The notes under the pieces are model-generated. The model worked only from the letters and a program-made list of their open reading frames with translations, had not been told where the DNA came from and did no database searches. The position numbers and the translations under genes were made by a program. DNA of 64,000 bases, taken from NCBI GenBank assembly GCA_020744425.1, contig JAGMUV010000004.1, positions 1,922,001 through 1,986,000 of the forward strand, written 5' to 3'. Below, in pieces: positions 56,620 to 64,000 of this stretch. This DNA is from Dactylonectria macrodidyma. Taxonomy: Eukaryota; Ascomycota; Sordariomycetes; Hypocreales; Nectriaceae. The number at the start of each line of letters is the position of its first letter. Position 1 is the stretch's first letter.

Positions 56620-57959
56620 TTGTGAAAAGGTCGCAGCTGGGCGAGGTTGGCAGAGCAGGCAAGATTCAGAGAGACAATGGGGGAATATGAGCAGTTGCTT
56701 CCCTCGAGACGTTGATACTGCTTAGGGTAAGTACAGTTGCCCGTGGCCAAGTATCTAAAACGGCGAGGCAAGGCAGGGAACGGCAAGATATATAAGTACA
56801 TTGAGTCGTATCAAGCCCGGGGCTAGTCTGGCCGGTCTCGCGAAGCCCATTCTCCACCACGACATCAAAGAATATGTCATGATGCCTGGACCCCAGATGT
56901 GGAGAGATGTTCGTCTCCAGGTCTCGTCCCTCCATGTCAACCTGGGGTAGAGCCTAGAGGCCTTTGCCCCTTGACCCAGATGGCACGGGCAATCACGATA
57001 CACGGCTTGCCCACCGAGTAATGCACAAACCTTTCACGACATGGATGACTCCTGTCATTCTAGAAGCTCGGGTTAGCCGGTGGACTCAGCGACGCCCTGT
57101 GGATGGCATGGGCCACCTGGTAGCGGGCTTGCCCAGCGTCGAGCAAAATCAAACTCGGCTATCAATCGGAGGGTTTTTTTATCATCATTATGGGTCTGTC
57201 TCTGAGCCGTGGCCAGCAACAGCCGACCATGTACGTAATAATTAGTTCACTGGCGAGGTCCTAGGAAGGAAGGCCGAGCCGAGGGCGGAATGCGACCCAG
57301 CAACCCCGTTGATCCACGACACAGGGAAGAAAATCCCATTGCTGGGTTCATGTTCATCTTTTCGGTATGAATGATAGGGAATTCTTTTCAGAGATTGTCC
57401 CCTTGAATGACACCACATGTCTCAGTGCCGGGGTTAGCTTCACGTCCGATCCGAGTCTCCGTTTGGTGTCACTACGCATTCCACTATTCACCGGATTTGC
57501 AGTTGTAAACAAAGAAATTCGTGCTCCATAGCCGATCAACCACGCTCTCTTCACATAGAGATGTTGTATGCAGAGCCTTGATTTTTCCCCGGAGGATGTT
57601 CCATCATTGATGCAAGCTGAAGGAGAAATTGAAAGGGTTGCAAGACATACTGTTTCCATGAAAGATGGCCACCAACGGCGTAGTTTCACTTTCATAACTC
57701 ATTTACGGTTGTATTGGTGATATTCATTATATGTGCTGCGGCTCCATGTTTTCCCCTTGCTGGAAACAAAACTAGACACACGAGTGCAGCCACGGGTTGG
57801 ATATATGATACGTGAAAAAGTTGGTTTTCCATAACCGGTCATATCTAGTTGCCACGCCATCTACCTAGACTCTATATTACACGTTCAACCACTACAACTT
57901 TTGGTATCAATCTCTCAGCAACTCCGTTTCCGTTATTGTGTACAACCTCAGTGGCACAC
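56620..57959. other. intergenic, permease promoter and amidohydrolase 3' flank
   Basis: About 1.3 kb with no supported gene. The frame at 57354-57695 (113 codons, minus) has no recognisable family. The left 200 bases hold the permease promoter. Confidence 0.5.
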
Positions 57960-59612
57960 TTATTGCTCTGAGCTGTAAACCCTCTTACCCTTGAACCAAG
58001 TCTCCTTAACCCTCGCCTTCAACAGCGTCGTAGGATCCCACCCCATATCCACCACCGTCAAATCCGCCGACTTGCCCACCTCTAGACTGCCCGTACGGCC
58101 CTCGATGAAGACGCTCTTAGCGGCGCCAGCCGTCGCAGCGGTGATGGCCTCGCACACGCCGAGCCGGAAGTGCTCGTTGACAACTTCGGTATACTCCGGC
58201 TCGCGCGTCGACCGCCGCGTCGTAGCAATGTATATGTTATGCAGCGGGTCGTACGGCGCCGTCGGGCTGTCACTGCCGATAGCCATGAGCGCCCCGGCGT
58301 CGGCGAAGTCGCGGTAGGCAAACGCGCGTCCGCATCTATCGGCGCCGAGTAGACGTGGCCATGCCCGGAGAATTGCTGGGTCGGCGTGGACGGGCTGGAT
58401 CGAGGCAGTAATACCCAGCTCTCCTAGCCGTCTCGCCTCTTCCGGGGCGACGACTTCGAGATGCTCGATGCGATGCCGACTGCCCGGCTTGGTATGCGCC
58501 TCGAGAACGTCGACAGCCATCCTCACAGCGCCATCGCCAATAGCGTGTAGCGCAATCTGCAGCCCAGCATCCGAAGCCCCTTGTACAATAGGCTTCAGGT
58601 CATCTCTAGACCAAATAGGGGCCGGCGAGTCAACTGTGGTGTACGGTTCTGAGAGATATGCAGTACACGCATCAATAATGCCGTCACACATAATCTTGAT
58701 ACCCGCAATCCGCAGATCAGGCGAGGTCTCCTGGTTATACTTCTTATTCAGCTCAATCGCGCGGTTCAGCTGCCTGAGGCGATCGGCATGCGTGCCCGCG
58801 GGCTTGATGAGCCAGTACGCCACGATGCGCAGCGGCAGATCCGGCTGCTCCTCGAATAGCGCCAAGACGGCTTCCCAGGCAGCCTCGTCCATGGCCATCT
58901 CGACGACGCCCGTGTATCCCGCAGCGTTGTACGCATTGGTCGCGGCGATGATAGCGTCCATGCGCTCGCGCCGGGACGCAACATTGGCTAGGTGCGGCCA
59001 GATGAGAGTGAAGACGGCGCCTTCGGTCAAGACGCCCGAGGGCGTGCCATCTGCATCGCGCTGGATCTTGCCGCCAGGCGGATCAGCCATGTCGGCGACG
59101 CCCAGCTCGGCAAGGGCGGCTGAGTTGCACCAGGCGCCATGCAGATCTTTAGAGTCGATGAAGATGGGCCGAGAGTCGATCGCATCTAACATGGCCGCGT
59201 CGACGCCATCCGGGGTCATAAAGTTCATCCACCCCTTGGCCAGCACCCGCGGGACATCAGGATGCGCCACGGCAAACGCCTGCAGCGCCGCAAGGATGTC
59301 GTCGAGCGTCTTGCAGTGGTCGAGGCTCAACTTCTTCAGCGACTGGCCCAGCAGCAAGAGATGCATGTGGCCGTCGATGAAGCTGGGCAGGACCGCCTTG
59401 CCGCCCAAGTCTTGCACGTCAACGCCATCCGTCTGGTACTTCGCAACCAAGTCCTCTCGAGAGCCGAGCGCGATGATGCTGCCGTCGCTCACGACCAGCG
59501 AATCGGTAAAGGTGGGCTGGCCCTCGAGGCCGACCCCGGCTTTTGATAGGACGCGGCCATTTATGAATAGCGTGGTAGAAGAAGGCGCCTTGATCGAGTC
59601 GGCAGAGGCCAT
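57960..59612 (-). CDS. YtcJ-like amidohydrolase (metal-dependent hydrolase)
   Basis: An intronless gene of 550 aa. The metal-binding signature FIDGHMH appears near residue 100, followed later by ALHAIGDGAV, HRIEHLEV and GSDSPTAPYDPL, which carry the remaining metal ligands of amidohydrolase family 3. The C-terminus returns to the small beta domain (TGSLEVGKSADLTVVD). Family members hydrolyse amides, N-substituted formamides or cyclic ureas; the substrate here is unknown. The frame stays open to an ATG at 59672. I prefer 59612 because the added 20 residues are not conserved in the family. No signal peptide is seen, so it is cytosolic. It is richer in G+C than its flanks, which creates a long mirror frame on the other strand. 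Confidence 0.87.
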   Translation of the reverse strand: MASADSIKAPSSTTLFINGRVLSKAGVGLEGQPTFTDSLVVSDGSIIALGSREDLVAKYQTDGVDVQDLGGKAVLPSFIDGHMHLLLLGQSLKKLSLDHCKTLDDILAALQAFAVAHPDVPRVLAKGWMNFMTPDGVDAAMLDAIDSRPIFIDSKDLHGAWCNSAALAELGVADMADPPGGKIQRDADGTPSGVLTEGAVFTLIWPHLANVASRRERMDAIIAATNAYNAAGYTGVVEMAMDEAAWEAVLALFEEQPDLPLRIVAYWLIKPAGTHADRLRQLNRAIELNKKYNQETSPDLRIAGIKIMCDGIIDACTAYLSEPYTTVDSPAPIWSRDDLKPIVQGASDAGLQIALHAIGDGAVRMAVDVLEAHTKPGSRHRIEHLEVVAPEEARRLGELGITASIQPVHADPAILRAWPRLLGADRCGRAFAYRDFADAGALMAIGSDSPTAPYDPLHNIYIATTRRSTREPEYTEVVNEHFRLGVCEAITAATAGAAKSVFIEGRTGSLEVGKSADLTVVDMGWDPTTLLKARVKETWFKGKRVYSSEQ

Positions 59613-60340
59613 GGTGGCAGAAGGGTGGTAATGTTGGGTGGAAACAGGGGAAACTACGACAAGTTCATCCATGCAGACGATGCAGCGACGGCTTTATGCT
59701 TATCAAAGCCATAGTACTTCATGGGGAACACTAGAGTTGCCTAATGGAGTAAAAGACTCTCCTCTCACATGGTCGCTGACTTATCTACTATGGAGTCCCC
59801 CAAACGAGTCGTGCTAGTGCGTTACGTACATTTTGAGCATGGCCAGTCTTCCGTGTGATGGTCTCATGAGAATGGGACACCGCGGGGCTTGCTTTAAATG
59901 GACTCTCGTGGCGAAATACTAGCTGCGCATATCACCGGTTCGTTACTGGGCCAGGGCAGGGTCTCCTATGGTCTCTCAACCATAGAAGAGTTTCGTTGCT
60001 GGGTCGAGCCAACTTTTCATAGGCTTTGACTCTCTTGGTTCAAGAAGCGCATCGACTTTCCTCCCCAGGATGATCAAGAACGGAATAGCTTGCGGGTAGC
60101 TTGCAGGTAGCCTGCGCCCTGCCCACGCCCTATCCACCTCGTGGCGTTGTTTCTCAAGCGGCGACTTTTCAAGCTCCACACTTCAACCCCATCAACAGAC
60201 ATGATTCTTCTATATCACTCACAAAACACAGTTATCAGGCCGCAGTTGGATGAGCTGAATATCCGGCGAGTCAGACAATAGCACGCTGTCATGGTTTCAA
60301 ATCAGATAAGTACAAGCAACACGAGAGCTTATCTCCCCCG
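59613..60340. other. intergenic, nothing recognised
   Basis: About 730 bases holding the amidohydrolase promoter and the 3' flank of the Zn2Cys6 gene. A 67-codon minus-strand frame (59976-60179) is not supported. Confidence 0.5.
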
Positions 60341-61985
60341 CTAGACCAGAAGGGCGCAAATGCCCATGTCGTCCATCGCATCACGCCAATTCCACGGCGT
60401 CCCCGGTTGCTTCTTTCGGTGTTCCCAGCATTGCTTCATAACTTGGTGAACAGTTCCGCAGTTGCTGAAGCCCGGCCCCGATGTAGCTAGGATCCTCGTC
60501 ATCATGGTATCGAAGAACGATTGCTGATCACCTTCTGCCATGGACCCTGCAACGCAGATAGGCCATGTCAAACCGCGCAGAGATACCCTTTCGGGGAGAA
60601 GGCGGATGGATTCCATTACTCTTGCCACTGCCTCCGTTACTCCAAAAGACTCCGTACGGAGATCCGGGTATATGGTGTAGAGTTCCACAAGAGCAGCCGT
60701 AGCAAAAACGCGTGACACGGCGTGCGCCCGAGGTATTGGTGGCTAGTCAAGAATTCGATCATCAGCAAGGGTCTTTCTCGCCACGAGCTTGAGTCAAGGC
60801 CGCCGTGTAGTTGATCCTCACCTCTCTTGCGGAGTCTAGCTGGCTCAGTCCAGCTTCAAGCCGATCTTTGACGTCCAGTGCCTCGGCCGAAACCTCGAGA
60901 TCCCCAGACGCCAATTGACTTGTGAGAGTTCCGATATCGCCGATGGCCTTCATAGTCCAGTTGTAACAGCCCATAAGCGGCCCCATTTCAATACCACCTT
61001 CGCCAAGCCATAGCGCGTATGATGAAATCTTGGGGGATGCACCGATGGATGTGCAAGCCAAGAGATCGAACCATAGTAAGAGAGCGACTAGGAAATTCTT
61101 TGCGTTCTCTACACTGTCTGCCTCCTTTGCCTGTTGCCCAGACTCTGCTTGCAACCCAGAAGAGACCATTCGGTCAACCACCATGCTGAGTGCATTGAGA
61201 TGCGGCTGCCAGCCCGAGGTGCCCCCACGGAATATCTATGATATCTCATCAGTAATTCCCGCACCGAAGGAGGCATCTCAGCTTGGTCGCACCTCGAAGC
61301 TCACGAGCGAAGAGCCGCAGCCGAGAAAGTCGATCAATCTCTCATTACTCGCGGCGAAGCCCTCGACCTGGTACTGCAGCAGCGTCTGCCGGAGCGCCTG
61401 CAGCGCGCGGGTATGGTACTCGATGAGCTCCCGCTCCGTAGCCTCAGACCGACTGGAGAACTTCGTGTGGTGGTGCAGCGCCGACAGCGTCAGGATGGCC
61501 TGGTTGAGGGGGCCGTTCCGCATCAGCAGCCAGAACAGCCACCCGCGGCCCCCCCGCTCCGGGTTGTCGACGTAAAAGGGGAACTGCAGCGGGAAGATGT
61601 AGTCGAGGTAATGAATCAAGAGGTGCGACTCGCGATATGGCATGCCTTGGCTCGGCGAGATATCACTCGGAGCCGGAGCCGGAGCTGCGGACTCGGCCAG
61701 GTCCAGCACCGCAAACTGGCCCGGCAGCTCCCTAGGCGTCGAGGGCCGGCCCTTGCGAAGCCTCTTGTTGCGTCTGAAGTTCTCATTCACGGCTCTCTTG
61801 ATGCGCGTCAGCTCGGCGTCCAGCTGAGACGGGTCGTCGACCCAGCCGGGCTTGGGCCCGTAGCCATGGCAGCTGATGGACCTGTCGCTGCACTCTTTGC
61901 AGACGGGCCGCAGCTCGTCGCACTTCCGGTGCCGGATTCTGCACGTCCAGCAGCCTTCGGTACTGCGGCTCATTGGTTGCTTCAT
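60341..61985 (-). CDS. Zn2Cys6 fungal transcription factor
   Basis: A protein of 502 aa from complement(join(60341-60742, 60822-61235, 61293-61985)). The N-terminus holds the binuclear zinc cluster C-x2-C-x6-C-x6-C-x2-C-x6-C (CWTCRIRHRKC). The remainder looks like the Fungal_trans_2 type: LIHYLDYIFPLQFPFYV, LLMRNGPLNQAILTLSALHH, and near the end FATAALVELYTIYP. The second intron uses a GTGAGG donor at 60821, which trims an open but unconserved extension ending at 60762 and joins SARE to PPIPRAHAV. Starts at 61985 and 61973 are both possible; the frame also stays open to 62054. Genes of this kind often control their neighbours, here the amidohydrolase and ornithine aminotransferase; that is inference. 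Confidence 0.85.
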
Positions 61986-62484
61986 CGTTTGAGTAAGGAA
62001 TTGGTACTGCAGGTTTATAGTTAACCGGCGGGGCGGGCGGTCAAGTGGGAACAAGCATTTATCAACTTCTTCATATCAACATCTGCTGCTTGATTCGTCT
62101 ACACGTGACTCCGTGGCTTTGAGCTAGGTCGATGTGCCTGAGACTCGACGCCACGATCCTGTCGTCTCTTCAAAGTTGAATCTATAGATAGCGAATTCGC
62201 TTCTTTTTCTTTTACATCCGTCTATTTATGTCGGCTTTGTGGTCGTCTTCCCCGCCAAAAGATCCAAAAAAAATTCGGTCACCTCCTGCAATTCTAACAT
62301 ACCGGTCAGTGTTTGGGGCAGGATCTCTCTCAATCATGACCATATCATCTAGAGTGACTAGAGATGATTAATGGCTTTTTAGTCCTGAATACTCTTCATC
62401 ATCGTCGTTTTTGTTAGCCATGTGCTTGATGTGCTGTTAGAATAAACATTCACACACAATCCCTTCAGAGCAAAAGAAATTCAT
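61986..62484. other. intergenic, regulator promoter
   Basis: About 500 bases with no frame of note. It holds the promoter of the Zn2Cys6 gene and the 3' end of the aminotransferase transcript. Confidence 0.5.
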
Positions 62485-63920
62485 CTAGTGGCTCTCTGCC
62501 TTTGGGACAGTAGGAAGTTCTGCAAGAGCTTCAGCAATGATGCCAAGCCCCCTGCGCAACTCAGCTTCCGAGATGACCAACGGGGGAGCGAATCGGATAA
62601 TATCTCCATGGGTGGGCTTGGCCTGCAGATAAATGGTCAGCATCGACAACACGCTCAGATTCTAAAATCAACGTACCAATAGACCCTTGCTCTTCAGCAG
62701 TAAGCACAAGTCCCAAGCCGTGCGACCATTGGCCGCGGACTCGTCGATGACGGTGGCGTTCAGCAACCCCTTGCCGCGAACGGTCTTGATGATGGGGTTG
62801 TTGAGGGCCTTGATACCCTCGCGGAACACATGCCCCAGGCGCTCCGCCTGCGCCGTCAAGTCTTCCTCCTCCATAATTTCCAGCGCGCGAATAGAGACGG
62901 CGCATCCCAGCGGGTTGCCTCCATACGTCGATCCGTGCGTGCCAGGCTCAACAACCAGCATGATTTCCTTGCTGCTAAGGACGCAGCTAACGGGGTATAG
63001 TCCGCCGGAAATAGCTTTGCCCAACGTGACGATGTCGGGCTTGATGTTGGCCCACTGGGAGCAGAGCATGCGTCCCGTTCGGCCGATGCCAGTTTGGATC
63101 TCGTCGCAGATAAATAGCACGTTGTGCTTCTTGCACAGCGCCTGCACCTGGGGCAGGTAGTCATCGTTGGGCACGACGACACCGGCTTCACCCTGGATCG
63201 GCTCGCAGATGAAGGCAGCGGTTTCCTTCCCGTGCGCCTGGAGCACCGCTTCGAGGTCGGCGATGTTATTATATCTAATTGCCTTGCCAGTCGAGGGATT
63301 GATGGCGCCAATGTTGGGGACGTAAGGGCCGTAGTTGGCCTTGGACTCGCCATCGGTAGACAAGGTGATTGCAGCCATCTGTAGATTGCAAAGTCAGTCA
63401 CCAGCTCAAAAAACGTACAGGACAAATGGTTAGAAAATACCGTGCGGCCATGGAAGTTATCGGCAACAGAGAAAATGAGCGCCTTGTCCTGAGGAACGCC
63501 CTTGACCTTGTACGCCCACTTCCGAGCAAGCTTCAACGCGGTCTCGACAGCTTCGGCCCCGGTGTTCATCGGCAGAACCATATCGTAGCCAAACACCTGG
63601 TGAACCTTCTCAGCCCACTTAGGAAACACATCGTTATAAAAAGCACGAGAGCTGAGAGTGAGGCGACCCGCCTGGTCAACCAAGGCCTTGACGAGCTTCG
63701 GGTGGCAGTGGCCCTGGTTGACGGCGCTGTAGGCGGAGAGGAAGTCGAGATACTGTCGTCCTTCGGGGTCCCAAACGTTTACGCCCTCAGCGCGGGCAAA
63801 CACGACGGGCAAGGGGTGGTAGTTGTGAGCGGCAAGCTTGCTTTCCGCAGCGATGGCCTTCTCAGTGGAGGAGGCATGGTAGTTGGAGGAAACGGTCCCG
63901 ATGTCAGCGTGCGGAGCCAT
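62485..63920 (-). CDS. ornithine aminotransferase
   Basis: A protein of 439 aa from complement(join(62485-62622, 62677-63378, 63441-63920)). It transfers the delta-amino group of ornithine to 2-oxoglutarate, giving glutamate semialdehyde in arginine catabolism; it uses pyridoxal phosphate and in fungi is cytosolic (CAR2/OtaA type). Class-III aminotransferase features are complete: [35 protein letters not shown] joined by the first splice to [32 protein letters not shown], and the PLP lysine in TLGKAISGG at about residue 281. The last exon supplies [17 protein letters not shown]. Introns are 62 and 54 nt. In fungi this gene is usually induced by arginine or ornithine. The promoter is cut off by the right edge of the window. 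Confidence 0.95.
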
Positions 63921-64000
63921 GATGGCAGAGGTGGGTTGTGTAGGCGAACGGGGGTATCGTACGTATTCTTGAATCGTTCAATGGAAGGCAATCATTAAAA

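Noticed and set aside
57354..57695. 113-codon minus-strand frame between permease and amidohydrolase
   Set aside because: No recognisable domain, no clear promoter, basic random-like composition.
58468..59631. 387-codon plus-strand frame opposite the amidohydrolase
   Set aside because: It is the mirror of a G+C-rich, clearly conserved gene; composition is Ser/Arg/Ala-rich with no family features.
61413..62024. 203-codon plus-strand frame over the Zn2Cys6 gene
   Set aside because: Antisense shadow; the minus strand carries the zinc cluster and regulator motifs.
1..64000. CRISPR arrays, bacterial operons, tRNA or rRNA genes
   Set aside because: The only regular repeats are the LTRs, coding repeats and minisatellites listed; I found no tRNA cloverleaf or rRNA segment by eye, though a tRNA scan was not run.

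Overview
The window is nuclear DNA of a filamentous ascomycete (Pezizomycotina). Most genes are cut by short introns of about 49-99 nt with GT..AG ends. The gene set is typical of moulds: a FlbA-type RGS protein, Zn2Cys6 regulators, an exo-polygalacturonase, a GPI-anchored repeat protein, a HeLo-domain protein and a copia element. I cannot name the genus.

Layout. 1-441: 5' end of a Pho89-type phosphate symporter, running off the left edge. 442-3327: no gene recognised. 3328-4708: phosphatidylserine decarboxylase-like gene. 5868-6590: rearranged relic of a small secreted Cys-rich protein. 7649-8284: nucleotidyltransferase. 8402-10792: GH31 glycosidase. 12780-18545: complete Ty1/copia retrotransposon (minus strand) with matching 251-bp LTRs and a 5-bp target duplication. 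18551-23090: gene desert. 23091-24711: FlbA-type RGS gene. 24712-28763: gene desert. 28764-31979: large GPI-anchored Thr/Ser-rich repeat protein. 32216-34192: 4-coumarate-CoA-ligase-like enzyme ending in AKL. 35831-37420 and 38407-41845: a HeLo-like/pseudokinase gene head to head with a kinase-ankyrin gene that carries two stop codons. 42525-43800: LINE remnant and minisatellite. 44104-45072: NmrA/isoflavone-reductase-like protein. 46586-48989: C2H2+Zn2Cys6 regulator. 49484-50705: truncated, frameshifted GTPase/coiled-coil gene. 50962-52782: exo-polygalacturonase. 55144-63920: amino-acid permease, amidohydrolase, Zn2Cys6 regulator and ornithine aminotransferase, all on the minus strand.

Two groups stand out. 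The 35.8-50.7 kb stretch looks like a fungal self/non-self or cell-death island. It holds a membrane-active-type HeLo domain fused to a dead kinase (an MLKL-like plan), a kinase with 19 near-identical ankyrin repeats, and a decayed immune-type GTPase, with transposon debris beside them. The 55-64 kb stretch reads as a possible nitrogen/amino-acid catabolic group with its own regulator. All exon joins were worked out by eye from reading frame, splice signals and family knowledge; no alignment or database search was run.
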